Source: Streptomyces sp. MMG1121 | GTDB taxonomy: Bacteria; Actinomycetota; Actinomycetes; Streptomycetales; Streptomycetaceae | NCBI RefSeq assembly: GCF_001280015.1 | Contig: NZ_LGDV01000118.1 | Span: 186,001 to 250,000 of the forward strand | Length of the DNA stretch: 64,000 bases | Reading direction: 5' to 3' | Position numbers and translations under genes: made by a program | Notes under the pieces: generated by a model | What the model was told of the DNA's origin: nothing | Databases searched by the model: none | The model's input: the letters and a program-made list of their open reading frames with translations, nothing else | In this document: positions 42,419-51,313 of the stretch, piece by piece | Layout: every line of letters starts with the position of its first letter | Position numbering within the stretch: position 1 is the stretch's first letter

Positions 42419-43900
42419 ATGGCTTCCACCGGCGGTGCTGAGGTGCTGGTCGCGTCGAACCGCGGCCCGGTTTCGTACGAGCTGCACGAGGGCGGGGTGC
42501 TGCGCGCCCGGCGGGGTGGCGGCGGGCTGGTCTCGGGGCTGTCGGCCATCGGACCGGACGCGAACGCCGTGTGGGTGTGCGCCGCGCTGGGCGAGGGCGA
42601 CCGGGAGGCCGTACGGCGCGCGGACGGCGCGCTGCTGCCGACGGAGGACACCGGCGGGCAGCGGGTGCGGATGCTGGACATCGACCCGGCCGTGCACGCC
42701 GACGCCTACAACGGCATCGCCAACTCGGTGCTGTGGTTCGTCCACCACATGCTGTACCAGACCCCGCTGGAGCCGGTCTTCGACGCCGGGTTCCGGCGGC
42801 AGTGGGCGTCGTACGAGGCCTACAACCGGGCGTTCGCCGAGGCGCTGGCCGAGGAGGCGGCCGAGGGGGCCGCGGTGCTCGTGCAGGACTACCACCTGTG
42901 TCTCGTGCCCGGGATGCTCCGTGCGCTCCGCCCCGACCTGCGCATCGGCCACTTCTCGCACACCCCGTGGGCGCCCAGGGAGTACTTCGAGCTGCTCCCG
43001 GGGGACATCCGCGAGCAGCTGCTCACGGGCATGCTCGGGGCGGACCGGGTGGCGTTCCTGACCTGGCGCTGGGCGACGGCCTTCATGAGGTGCGCCGAGG
43101 GCCTGGATCCCGAGCGCTACCGGGTGACCTGGCCGTCAGGTGCCCCGCGGGCGGTCCAGCACCTGCGGGAAGGCCGGAGCACCGAGGTCGGCGTGCACTC
43201 CCTCGGTGCCGACGGCGACTTCCTGCGCGAGCGTGCGCACCGGCCGGACGTCGAGGAGCGGATCACGGCCCTGCGGGCGGAGATCGGCGAGGGCCGCAGG
43301 ACCGTCGTACGCGTGGACCGCACGGAGCTGTCGAAGAACATCGTGCGCGGTCTGCTGGCGTACCGGCAGCTGCTGGACGAGCACCCCGAGTGGCGCGAGA
43401 AGGTCGTCCACGTGGCCTTCGCGTACCCGTCCCGCCAGGACCTCGCCGTGTACCGCGACTACACGGCCTCGGTGCAGCGGCTGGCGGAGGAGATCAACTC
43501 GGCTTACGGCACGCCCGGTTGGACGCCGGTGGTGCTGCACGTCAAGGACGACTTCGCCCGTTCCCTGGCCGCCTACCGGCTTGCGGACGTGGCCCTGGTC
43601 AATCCCGTCCGGGACGGTATGAACCTGGTCGCCAAGGAGGTCCCGGTCGTCTCCGACCGGGGCTGTGCGCTGGTGCTGTCCCGGGAGGCCGGGGCGTACG
43701 AGGAGCTGGGCGCCGACGCGTTCGTGGTGAACCCCTACGACGTGCTGGAGACCGCGCGGGCCCTGCACGAGGCGCTGTCCCTGCGGCCGGAGGAGCGGGC
43801 GGACCGCGCCAAGAGGCTGGCGGCGGCGGCCACCGCGCTTCCCCCGGCCCAGTGGTTCCTGGAGCAGCTGCGGGCGCTGGAAGGGCTTCAGTCCAGCTGA
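42419..43900 (+). CDS. otsA: Trehalose-6-phosphate synthase
   Basis: A 493-residue GT20 enzyme that joins UDP- or GDP-glucose and glucose-6-phosphate. Marks include ASNRGPVSYE, RRGGGGLVSGL, WFVHHMLY, VQDYHLCLVPG (acceptor site), FSHTPWAPREYF, DRTELSKNI, NPVRDGMNLVAKE and LSREAGAYEEL. The N-terminus is atypical in length but the active-site residues are kept. The ATG at 42419 has GAGG only three bases before it. Its stop overlaps the otsB stop tail to tail by 13 bases, so the two are not one operon. Confidence 0.95.
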   Translation: MASTGGAEVLVASNRGPVSYELHEGGVLRARRGGGGLVSGLSAIGPDANAVWVCAALGEGDREAVRRADGALLPTEDTGGQRVRMLDIDPAVHADAYNGIANSVLWFVHHMLYQTPLEPVFDAGFRRQWASYEAYNRAFAEALAEEAAEGAAVLVQDYHLCLVPGMLRALRPDLRIGHFSHTPWAPREYFELLPGDIREQLLTGMLGADRVAFLTWRWATAFMRCAEGLDPERYRVTWPSGAPRAVQHLREGRSTEVGVHSLGADGDFLRERAHRPDVEERITALRAEIGEGRRTVVRVDRTELSKNIVRGLLAYRQLLDEHPEWREKVVHVAFAYPSRQDLAVYRDYTASVQRLAEEINSAYGTPGWTPVVLHVKDDFARSLAAYRLADVALVNPVRDGMNLVAKEVPVVSDRGCALVLSREAGAYEELGADAFVVNPYDVLETARALHEALSLRPEERADRAKRLAAAATALPPAQWFLEQLRALEGLQSS

Positions 43901-44721
43901 TCGGCGAGCGTCCGCAGCAGGTGGACGACCCCTGCCGGGCCGTCGACCACCACGTCCGCCCGTTCCGCCAGTTCCGTGACCTCCGTGCTGCCGCTGCAGA
44001 CCAGGAGGCCGGGGACACCGTCGGAGCGGAGTTTTTCCACGGCGGCGAAGGCGGGGAGGTCGCCCAGGTCGTCACCGGCGTAGAGGACCGAGCCGGCGTC
44101 GATCCGGCGGGCGTACTCGGTGAGGGCCATGCCCTTGTCCATGCCGGGCGGGCGCAGTTCCAGGACGAGGCGGCCGGGTTCGACGATCAGGCCGTGGCGG
44201 GTGGCGAGGTCGGCGAGGGGGCCGCGCAGGGCCTCGAACGCGGCCTCGGGATCGGCGGCGCGGCGGGTGTGCACCGCGACCGCCCGGCCCTTCTCCTCGA
44301 TCCAGGTACCGGTCCAGGCGCCCGCGCGGTCCAGAACGCCCGGCAGCTCCGCGCGGACCGCGGCGACGCCGGGGTGCGGGGCGGGGGCGGTGACCGTGCC
44401 GGTGACGGCGTCCCAGCGTTCGGCGCCGTAGTGGCCGAGGACGGTGAGGTGGTCCAGGCCGGGCACACCGGCGAAGCCGCCGTAGCGGACCGCGACGCCG
44501 GCGGGGCGGCCGGTGATCACGGCGACGGAGGCGACCTTCGGGGCGAGCGCGACGAGGGCCGGTACGGCTTCGGGGTGGGCGCGGGCCTGTTCGGGGTCGG
44601 CGACGATGGGGGCCAGGGTGCCGTCGAAGTCGAGTCCGACGAGCGCCGTACCCGGCCGTGCGAGCAGCGCGGCCAGTCCGTCCCGGCCGGGTTGGGTCTG
44701 CGGGGTGGGCAGAGGGTCCAT
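43888..44721 (-). CDS. otsB: Trehalose-6-phosphate phosphatase
   Basis: A 277-residue HAD enzyme that dephosphorylates trehalose-6-phosphate to trehalose. Motif I is GLDFDGTLAPIV (nucleophile Asp), motif II is VAVITGRP, and motif III/IV is YAGDDLGDLPAF, with a cap between. ATG 44721 is chosen; longer frames add Arg-rich sequence. It is convergent with otsA, sharing 13 bases at the 3' ends. Confidence 0.93.
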   Translation of the reverse strand: MDPLPTPQTQPGRDGLAALLARPGTALVGLDFDGTLAPIVADPEQARAHPEAVPALVALAPKVASVAVITGRPAGVAVRYGGFAGVPGLDHLTVLGHYGAERWDAVTGTVTAPAPHPGVAAVRAELPGVLDRAGAWTGTWIEEKGRAVAVHTRRAADPEAAFEALRGPLADLATRHGLIVEPGRLVLELRPPGMDKGMALTEYARRIDAGSVLYAGDDLGDLPAFAAVEKLRSDGVPGLLVCSGSTEVTELAERADVVVDGPAGVVHLLRTLADQLD

Positions 44722-44885
44722 ACCCCGACAGTATCCAGCGCGGGCAGCCATCACGCCTGGGTCCCGGCCCCGAACCCTGCCGGGTGCTCCGCCTCGTCGG
44801 CCGGGAGGGCACCCGCCCCGGCCCACCCGGGTTCAGCGCTCCGCTGCGCGGCCGTCCCGGCCGGCCGGGCAACGCGGAGCGGGGG

Positions 44886-45110
44886 TCAGCGTTGCGAGCG
44901 TTGGGTCTCCCGTACTCTGCGCAGGCGGTTCACCGTCACCGGGTCCGCCGCCAGTGCCCGCTCGTCGTCCAGCAGCGCGTTCAGCAGCTGGTAGTAGCGG
45001 ACCGGAGCCAGGCCCAGTTCCTCGCGTATCGCGCGCTCCTTCGCGCCGGGGCCGGGAAAGCCCCGGCGTTCCAGCGCGAGGATGGCTTGTTCGCGGTGGC
45101 CGAGTTCCAT
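44886..45110 (-). CDS. DUF3263 protein
   Basis: A 74-residue helical, basic protein with the DUF3263 pattern: HREQAILALERRGFPG, KERAIREELGLAPVRYYQLLNALLDD. The helix-turn-helix look and the QLLN block suggest DNA binding, but no function is shown. It starts 36 bases after the stop of the sugar-binding gene on the same strand and could be its transcriptional follower. Confidence 0.85.
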   Translation of the reverse strand: MELGHREQAILALERRGFPGPGAKERAIREELGLAPVRYYQLLNALLDDERALAADPVTVNRLRRVRETQRSQR

Positions 45111-45145
45111 GGCAGCCACCGTAACGCCGGGTACTGACAGCGGGC

Positions 45146-46435
45146 TCAGCCGCCGTTGCTGCCGTCGGCCGCCGTGGCCGTGGCCTGGAGGCGGGTGAGG
45201 ACGCCGGAGGGGCTGCCGCCGGGGGCGACGGCCTGGCCGATGTTCTGCTTCACGGCCGCGCTGACCGCCGCCCAGGAGGTCTTGCCGACCGGGTACAGCT
45301 CGGAGGTGGGCAACTGGTCCAGGAAGGGGTGCAGGGCCTTGTCGGGCTCGGCGTCCGAACCGCTCATCGCCGTCGAGGCGGAGCCCGTCACCGGCAGCAG
45401 GCCGTAGTCGCGGGAGAACGCGAGGACGTTCTTCTCGCTGTAGACGAAGTTGAGGAAGTCGCCGATCTGCTCGGCGTGGCCGCTCTGCTTGAACGCCATC
45501 ATCCAGTCGGTGACGCCCATCGAGGCCCGGGCCGCGCCGGTGCGCCCCGGCATCGGCACCATGCCGAACTTCACGCCCTTCTTCCCGGCCTGCTGGATCA
45601 GCGTGGGGTGCCCGTCGAGCATGCCGACCTGGCCGTCTGCGAAGGCGGCGAAGGCATCCGCGCGATTGAGCTTGCCGGGCGCGACCGGGCCGGTCAGACC
45701 CTTGCCGACCAGGTTGTCCCTGAGCCAGGTGAAGGTGTCGACGTTCTGCGCGGAGTCGATCGTGTAGGTGCCGACGTCGTCGGTGTAGCCGCTGCCGCCG
45801 TTGTCGCTGTTCCCGCTCAGCATCCACTGCATGGTCTCGGCCTGGGCCTCCTCCGGGCCCAGCGGCAGCGCGACGGGGTACTTCACGCCCTTGTCCTTGA
45901 GTGCCTTGGCGTCGGCCGCCAGCTGGTCCCAGGTGCTGGGCGGGGTGATGCCGGCCTTGGCGAACAGGGTCTTGTTGTAGAAGAGCACGCGCGTGGAGGC
46001 GGCGAAGGGTATGCCGTACTGCGTGTGGTTCCACTGGCCCGCGTCGGAGAGCTGGGACAGGAAGTCGGCCTGGGTGCGGATCGAGAGCAGGTCGGAGGCC
46101 GGGTAGAGCTTGCCGGCGGCCGCGTAGTCGGCGTAGGCGCCGATCTGGGCCAGGTCGGGGGCCTTGCCGGCGGCGACCATCGCCTTGACCTTGGCGTCGA
46201 CGTCGTTCCAGGAGTAGACGCTGACCTCGACCTTCACCCCGGAGTGCTTGGCCTCGTACGCCTTGGCCAGGCTGTCCCAGTACTTCTTGGAGCTGTTGGC
46301 GGAGGAGTCGCCGTAGTCGGCGGCGACGAGTCTCAAGGTCACGCCCGAGGAACCGGTGCTTCCGCAGCCCCCGAGAACCGCTGTCATGCCCAGTGCGGAC
46401 ACCACCGCGATCGTTCCTGCCGTACGCCGACGCAC
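45146..46435 (-). CDS. Sugar ABC transporter substrate-binding lipoprotein
   Basis: A 429-residue extracellular solute-binding protein (family 1) with a twin-Arg-like N-terminus (RRRTAG), hydrophobic core and lipobox LGGC with Cys24. The fold blocks are KVEVSVYSWNDVDAKVKAM, PDLAQIGAYADY, TRVLFYNKTLFAKAGI and FADGQVGMLDGHPTL. No permease or ATPase genes lie next to it. Two DasR-type sites are shared with the divergent nagK gene, so GlcNAc or a chito-oligosaccharide is a fair guess for the ligand. GTG 46435 is chosen for GGGG eight bases upstream; TTG 46441 is the alternative. Confidence 0.88.
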   Translation of the reverse strand: MRRRTAGTIAVVSALGMTAVLGGCGSTGSSGVTLRLVAADYGDSSANSSKKYWDSLAKAYEAKHSGVKVEVSVYSWNDVDAKVKAMVAAGKAPDLAQIGAYADYAAAGKLYPASDLLSIRTQADFLSQLSDAGQWNHTQYGIPFAASTRVLFYNKTLFAKAGITPPSTWDQLAADAKALKDKGVKYPVALPLGPEEAQAETMQWMLSGNSDNGGSGYTDDVGTYTIDSAQNVDTFTWLRDNLVGKGLTGPVAPGKLNRADAFAAFADGQVGMLDGHPTLIQQAGKKGVKFGMVPMPGRTGAARASMGVTDWMMAFKQSGHAEQIGDFLNFVYSEKNVLAFSRDYGLLPVTGSASTAMSGSDAEPDKALHPFLDQLPTSELYPVGKTSWAAVSAAVKQNIGQAVAPGGSPSGVLTRLQATATAADGSNGG

Positions 46436-46482
46436 GCTCAAAGCCCCAACCCTGCTGTCTGACCGTTCAATATATGGACAGA

Positions 46483-46498
46483 TAAGGTCTACACCACG
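46483..46498. promoter_or_regulatory. DasR-type dre site 1
   Basis: TAAGGTCTACACCACG keeps the GGTCTA-ACC core of dre (ACTGGTCTAGACCAGT) with changes at the edges. It lies 18 bases (centre to centre) from the second site, between nagK and the sugar-binding gene. Confidence 0.5.
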
Positions 46499-46500
46499 TG

Positions 46501-46516
46501 AGTGGACTAGACCTCT
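46501..46516. promoter_or_regulatory. DasR-type dre site 2
   Basis: AGTGGACTAGACCTCT differs from the dre form AGTGGTCTAGACCACT at only two of 16 positions. It sits 32 bases ahead of the nagK start. Confidence 0.75.
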
Positions 46517-46547
46517 CCCGGGTGCGAGGGCCACACTAGGGCCCGTG

Positions 46548-47498
46548 GTGAGACATGTCATCGCCCTGGACGTGGGCGGTACCGGGATGAAGGCCGCCCT
46601 CGTCGGCGACGACGGCGAGCTGCTCCACCGCGCCCGCCGCGCCACCGGCCGCGAGCGCGGGCCGGACGCGGTGGTCAGGGCGATCCTCGACTTCGCCGCC
46701 GAGTTGCACGCGTACGGCGTCGAGCACTACGGCACGCCCGCGCTCGCCGCCGGCATCGCGGTCCCCGGCATCGTCGACGAGGAGCGGGGCAACGCCGTCT
46801 ACGCGGCCAACCTCGGCTGGCGGGACGTACCGCTGCGCGCCCTGCTCGCCGAGCGGCTCGGCGTGCCCGTCGCCCTCGGGCACGACGTGCGCACCGGCGG
46901 CCTCGCCGAGGGCCGGATCGGCGCGGGCAAGGGTGCCGACCGGTTCCTGTTCGTGCCGCTCGGCACCGGGATCGCCGGGGCCATCGGGATCGACGGCCGG
47001 GTGGAGTCGGGCGCGCACGGCTTCGCGGGCGAGATCGGCCACATCGTCGTACGGCCGTCCGGCACCCCCTGCCCCTGCGGACAGCACGGCTGTCTGGAGC
47101 GGTACGCCTCCGCGTCCGCCGTCAGCGAGGCCTGGGCGGCGGTCTGCGGGGACCCGGACGCGGACGCGGCCGACTGCGCCAAGGCCGTGGCCTTTGGCGA
47201 CCCGAGGGCGGCCCAGGTCTGGCAGGAGGCGGTGGACGCCCTCGCCGACGGCCTGGTCACCGCGCTCACCCTGCTGGACCCGCGCACACTGATCATCGGT
47301 GGCGGTCTCGCCGAGGCGGGGGAAGTGTTGTTCTCACCCCTGCGGGACGCCGTACGGCGCCGGGTCACCTTCCAGAAACTGCCGGCCATCGTTCCCGCCG
47401 CCCTGGGCGACACCGCGGGCTGCCTGGGCGCGGGCCTGCTCGCGCGGGACCTGCTCGGCTCGCCCACTTCTTCTACGACTCCGGAGGTAAGCGCCTGA
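46548..47498 (+). CDS. nagK: ROK-family N-acetylglucosamine kinase
   Basis: A 316-residue ROK kinase that phosphorylates free GlcNAc to GlcNAc-6-P with ATP. Marks: ALDVGGTGMKAALV (phosphate loop), GIAVPGIVDEERG, LGTGIAGAIG, EIGHIVV and the zinc motif CPCGQHGCLE. Next to nagA and the dre sites, GlcNAc is the likely substrate; other hexoses are possible for ROK enzymes. GTG 46548 or 46545 may start it; no strong ribosome site is visible. The stop overlaps the nagA start by one base (TGATG). Confidence 0.88.
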   Translation: MRHVIALDVGGTGMKAALVGDDGELLHRARRATGRERGPDAVVRAILDFAAELHAYGVEHYGTPALAAGIAVPGIVDEERGNAVYAANLGWRDVPLRALLAERLGVPVALGHDVRTGGLAEGRIGAGKGADRFLFVPLGTGIAGAIGIDGRVESGAHGFAGEIGHIVVRPSGTPCPCGQHGCLERYASASAVSEAWAAVCGDPDADAADCAKAVAFGDPRAAQVWQEAVDALADGLVTALTLLDPRTLIIGGGLAEAGEVLFSPLRDAVRRRVTFQKLPAIVPAALGDTAGCLGAGLLARDLLGSPTSSTTPEVSA

Positions 47499-48640
47499 TG
47501 GCTCCCAGCTTGGTTCTCACAGGTGCTCGGGTGGTACTGCCCGGCGGGGTGGTGGACGACGGGCGCGTGTCCGTCGAGGGTACGAAGATCACGGCCGCCG
47601 CTCCCGAGAGCGCCGAGGTACTCGACGCGACCGGCCACTGGGTCGTCCCCGGCTTCGTCGACATCCACAACCACGGCGGCGGCGGAGCCTCCTTCTCCGG
47701 TACCCCGGACGACATCCTGACGGCCATCCGCACGCACCGCCTGCACGGCACCACGACGCTCGTCGCCTCCACGGTGACCGACGAGATGGACCTGCTGGTG
47801 AGCCAGGCCGGGCTGCTGAGCGAGCTGGCGGAGCAGGGCGAGATCGCGGGCGTCCACTTCGAGGGACCGTTCATCTCGCCGTGCCGCAAGGGCGCGCACT
47901 CCGAGAAACTGCTGCGCCACCCGGACCCGGCCGAGGTCCGCAAGCTGATCGACGCGGCGCGCGGCAGGGCGAAGATGGTCACCCTCGCCACCGAGCTGCC
48001 GGGCGGCATCGACTCCGTACGGCTGCTCGCCGAGCACGGCGTGATCGCGGCGATCGGGCACACGGACGCGACGTACGAGCAGACGGTCGAGGCCATCGAC
48101 GCGGGCGCCACGGTCGCCACCCACCTCTTCAACGCGATGCCCCCGCTGGGCCACCGCACGCCCGGCCCGATCACCGCCCTGCTGGAGGACGAACGGGTCA
48201 CCGTCGAGCTGATCAACGACGGTACGCACCTCCACCCGGCCGCGCTGGAGCTGGCGTTCCACCACGCGGGGGCGGACCGGGTCGCGTTCATCACGGACGC
48301 GATGGACGCGGCCGGCATCGGCGACGGCCGCTACATGCTCGGCCCGCTGGAGGTCGAGGTCAGCGAGGGTGTGGCCCGGCTGGTGGAGGGCGGCTCGATC
48401 GCGGGCTCCACCCTCACCCTGGACCGCGCGTTCCAGCGGGCGGTCACCATCGACAAGCTGTCGGTCGAGGACGCGGTGACGGCCCTGTCCGCCAACCCGG
48501 CCCGGCTGCTCGGCCTCTTTGACCGCATCGGCTCCCTGGAGCCCGGCAAGGACGCCGACCTGCTCGTCCTGGACGCGGACTTCGGCCTCAAGGGCGTGAT
48601 GCGCCGGGGCGAGTGGGTGGTAGCACCCCAACTGGCCTGA
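47498..48640 (+). CDS. nagA: N-acetylglucosamine-6-phosphate deacetylase
   Basis: A 380-residue amidohydrolase that turns GlcNAc-6-P into glucosamine-6-P and acetate. Marks: FVDIHNHGGGGASF (metal-binding His), HFEGPFIS, AIGHTDA, THLFNAMPPLGHR, LINDGTHLHP and FITDAMDAAG. It is co-transcribed with nagK. GGAGG lies ten bases before the ATG. Its product enters glycolysis through NagB, which is not in this window. MurQ in this window makes the same GlcNAc-6-P substrate. Confidence 0.96.
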   Translation: MAPSLVLTGARVVLPGGVVDDGRVSVEGTKITAAAPESAEVLDATGHWVVPGFVDIHNHGGGGASFSGTPDDILTAIRTHRLHGTTTLVASTVTDEMDLLVSQAGLLSELAEQGEIAGVHFEGPFISPCRKGAHSEKLLRHPDPAEVRKLIDAARGRAKMVTLATELPGGIDSVRLLAEHGVIAAIGHTDATYEQTVEAIDAGATVATHLFNAMPPLGHRTPGPITALLEDERVTVELINDGTHLHPAALELAFHHAGADRVAFITDAMDAAGIGDGRYMLGPLEVEVSEGVARLVEGGSIAGSTLTLDRAFQRAVTIDKLSVEDAVTALSANPARLLGLFDRIGSLEPGKDADLLVLDADFGLKGVMRRGEWVVAPQLA

Positions 48641-48762
48641 TCCGCCCTACTTCTGCGCCGACGGCGGCCGACCCACGACTGGGCCGGCCGCCGTCTGTTT
48701 GGCATGATCGAGGCCCCGGAAACGGAAGACGGACACAGGGACTTCGAGGGAGGTCGGCCCGG

Positions 48763-49680
48763 GTGATCCTCACGGTCACACTGAACACCGCTCTCGACCT
48801 GACCTATCGCGTACGGTCGCTGCGGCCGCACGCCTCGCACCGGGTCTCCGAGGTCGTCGAACGGCCCGGCGGCAAGGGCGTGAACGTGGCCCGTGTGCTG
48901 GCCGCCCTCGGACACGAGGTGACGGTCGCGGGCTTCGCGGGCGGCGCGACCGGACGGGCGATACGCGAGCGGCTCGCCGACACCCCCGCTCTCACCGACG
49001 CCCTGCTCCCGGTCGCCGGAGCGACCCGGCGCACGATAGCCGTGGTGGACGAACTCTCCGGCGAAACCACCCAGTTGAACGAGCCCGGCCCACAGATCGA
49101 GCCGGCCGAGTGGGGCACCTTCCTGGACCGCTACGCCGAACTCCTGCCGTCCGCCTCGGCGGTGGCCCTGTGCGGCAGCCTGCCGCCGGGCGTGCCGGTC
49201 GGCGCGTACGCGCACCTCGTCCGGACCGCACGTTCCGCGGACGTCCCCGTCCTCCTCGACACCAGCGGCGAGCCACTGCGCCGAGGCGTGGCGGCCCGCC
49301 CGGACCTGATCAAGCCGAACGCCGACGAACTGGCCGAACTGACCGGCTCCCACGAGCCGTTGCGCGCCACCCAGGACGCCCGCCGGCGCGGCGCCCTCGC
49401 GGTCGTCGCCTCCCTCGGCGCGGAGGGCCTGCTGGCCGTCACCCCCGAGGGCCGCTGGCGCGCCACCCCACCAGCCCGCGTCCACGGCAACCCGACGGGC
49501 GCGGGCGACTCGGCGGTGGCGGGCCTACTGTCGGGCCTGCTGGAAAAGCTCCCCTGGCCGGACCGCCTGACCCGCGCGGTCGCTCTGTCGGCGGCGACGG
49601 TACGATCCGCGACAGCGGGCGACTTCGACCACGCGCACTACGAGAAACTCCTGGCGCAAGTGTCGGTGACGCCGCCGTGA
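48763..49680 (+). CDS. 1-phosphofructokinase/PfkB-family sugar kinase
   Basis: A 305-residue ribokinase-family enzyme. Marks: LNTALDLTY at the N-terminus, RPGGKGVNVARVLA, LCGSLPPGVP, LIKPNADELAEL and the catalytic NPTGAGDSAVAGL. The pattern fits the 1-phosphofructokinase/tagatose-6-phosphate kinase subgroup. GTG 48763 has GGGAGG nine bases upstream. It follows nagA by 122 bases and may be part of the amino-sugar group (fructose-6-P or tagatose-6-P), but no dre site lies before it. Confidence 0.9.
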   Translation: MILTVTLNTALDLTYRVRSLRPHASHRVSEVVERPGGKGVNVARVLAALGHEVTVAGFAGGATGRAIRERLADTPALTDALLPVAGATRRTIAVVDELSGETTQLNEPGPQIEPAEWGTFLDRYAELLPSASAVALCGSLPPGVPVGAYAHLVRTARSADVPVLLDTSGEPLRRGVAARPDLIKPNADELAELTGSHEPLRATQDARRRGALAVVASLGAEGLLAVTPEGRWRATPPARVHGNPTGAGDSAVAGLLSGLLEKLPWPDRLTRAVALSAATVRSATAGDFDHAHYEKLLAQVSVTPP

Positions 49681-49724
49681 AAGGCAGTGTGGCCAAGAAT
49701 CACCCTTCCCTTCATGTCAGCCGA

Positions 49725-49740
49725 GTGATCTGATGATCAC
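49725..49740. promoter_or_regulatory. Inverted repeat before the I36-type gene
   Basis: GTGATC (49725-49730) and GATCAC (49735-49740) are separated by four bases, in the 106-base gap between pfkB and the inhibitor gene. It may be an operator or part of a leader. Confidence 0.3.
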
Positions 49741-49786
49741 CCGTTCGCTGCGCTGACCAGCAGCGAAAGACATAGGGGAACTCCAC

Positions 49787-50137
49787 ATGAGCCTGCTCAA
49801 GAAGAGCCTGACGACGGTGGCTGTGACCGGCGCGTTGCTGGCCGGTGCCTTTGCCACACCGGCTGCGGCGGCCGATCCCAACACCTGCCCGAAGGGGAAG
49901 GTCTGCGGCTGGTCGGGGACGAACAGGACCGGAACCAGGACCGCCATCTCTGTGACGCCCGGTTGCTATCCCTTCGGCACTTTCCGGTCCGTCTCGAACC
50001 AGACGTCGTATCGCATAGAGTTCTGGCACGCCACCACGGGCTGCCACGCTGGCACCCGGCTAGTTACTCTGAAGCCGGGCACCTACTCGGACAACACCCA
50101 TGGCACCGTTACGGGGATTGAAGTCTGGGCGAGTTAG
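49787..50137 (+). CDS. Secreted peptidase inhibitor I36-like protein
   Basis: A 116-residue protein with a signal peptide (LLKKSLTTVAVTGALLAGAF, AAA-A cleavage). The mature ~87 residues have four Cys (CPKGKVCGW, GCYPF, TGCHAG) and the beta-rich look of the I36 family (beta/gamma-crystallin-like), which includes the Streptomyces metalloproteinase inhibitor SMPI. AGGGGAA precedes the ATG. The actual target protease is unknown. Confidence 0.8.
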   Translation: MSLLKKSLTTVAVTGALLAGAFATPAAAADPNTCPKGKVCGWSGTNRTGTRTAISVTPGCYPFGTFRSVSNQTSYRIEFWHATTGCHAGTRLVTLKPGTYSDNTHGTVTGIEVWAS

Positions 50138-50212
50138 TGCTGCGGCCTTTTAGCGGCGGCCGAGCCTGAGGGTGCACCGCCGGTGCTCCGCACGTCACGG
50201 TAAAGCTTCATG

Positions 50213-50240
50213 ACGGTCCGCCGGGCTACCGACGGACCGT
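50213..50240. terminator. Shared terminator between convergent genes
   Basis: ACGGTCCG (50213-50220) pairs with CGGACCGT (50233-50240), with three further pairs inside beside one mismatch. It lies between the I36 gene and the convergent CBM gene, so it can serve both. Confidence 0.65.
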
Positions 50241-50255
50241 TCCGCTGTCTGACCC

Positions 50256-51194
50256 CTACTGCACCCACAGTTGGTCGATGAGGGCGTTGCACTGGTTCCC
50301 CTGACCACAGGAGATCGTCAACGTGTTGGTGCCCTTGGTCAACGTCACTGGAGCCCAGGTGGACTGCCAGCCCTTCTCAAAGTTGCCCTTCGGAGAGCCG
50401 ATGAAGTTCTTCATACCCAGTGGCTGTTCGTTGGGCTTGCCGTTGACCGTCAGCGTCGCGTTGGCATCCACACCGGGAATGCTGTAACGCACATACAGGC
50501 GGTACGGGCCAGCTTTCTGGATGTCATTGACAGTCCAGGTGACCGAAGCGCCGACAGTGTTGAACCCCGCCACATAGAGCCCGCCGTCCGTTTTCGCCCC
50601 CTTGACGCCCGAGGCCGTGGACGCGCCGCCGCCCAGCTGGAGGTCCTTCGCGTCGGTCTTCGGCAAGTCCCCCGACGCGCTGCTGCTCGCCGACTGGCTC
50701 GGCTGGGAGTTCTGTGAGGCGGACTGCGAGGGCGAGGAGTCGCCGCCCGCCTTGTTGTCCGAGGAGTTGCCGTTCATCATCGCCACGCCGATGCCGACGA
50801 CGACCGCCGCGACCACCGCGATCGCGCCGATCAGCAGGCCCTTGGTGTTGGGGCCGCGCCGGCCGGGGGCGGGCGGGGCCTGGCGGCCGGTGGGGGCGCC
50901 GCCCGGGAGGGTCTCCGGGGCCTGGTAGTGGGCGTTCGGCTGGCCGTAGCCGCCCTGCTGCTGGGGCGAGCCCTGGCCGCCGTAAGTCGGCTGCTGCTGC
51001 GGCACGCCCTGGCCGTACACGGGCGCCTGCTGGCCGTACTGGCGCTCGCCGACCGCACGCACCCTGCTGACCGAGTTCGGGTAGCCGTAACCGCCGGACG
51101 GCGGCTGGGCTCCTCTGGCCTGGCCGTCTGCGTACAGATAGCCGAACGGGTCGTCGTCCTCGGGCGTGCTCGCGCCGTTGTCGCCGGGCGTCAT
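50256..51194 (-). CDS. Membrane-anchored CBM35/6-like protein
   Basis: A 312-residue single-span protein. Residues 1-115 are a cytosolic Gln/Gly/Pro-rich tail (YGGQGSPQQQGGYG). Residues ~117-140 are one membrane helix (GLLIGAIAVVAAVVVGIG). A Ser-rich linker follows, then residues ~180-312 form a beta-sandwich like carbohydrate-binding modules of family 6/35 (VTWTVNDIQKAGPYRLYVRY, VTLTKGTNTLTISC). It probably faces outside and binds a glycan. Ligand unknown. Confidence 0.82.
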   Translation of the reverse strand: MTPGDNGASTPEDDDPFGYLYADGQARGAQPPSGGYGYPNSVSRVRAVGERQYGQQAPVYGQGVPQQQPTYGGQGSPQQQGGYGQPNAHYQAPETLPGGAPTGRQAPPAPGRRGPNTKGLLIGAIAVVAAVVVGIGVAMMNGNSSDNKAGGDSSPSQSASQNSQPSQSASSSASGDLPKTDAKDLQLGGGASTASGVKGAKTDGGLYVAGFNTVGASVTWTVNDIQKAGPYRLYVRYSIPGVDANATLTVNGKPNEQPLGMKNFIGSPKGNFEKGWQSTWAPVTLTKGTNTLTISCGQGNQCNALIDQLWVQ

Positions 51195-51313
51195 CCCTAG
51201 GTACTCCTCAACAGGTGCGGGCGGATGCGGTACAGGTATGTGAAGGGCGAGCCTACCCGCTCTGGCTGAGCCAAACAGGTGACTCGCACCGCATCAGGTC
51301 GCTGACCTGCGAC

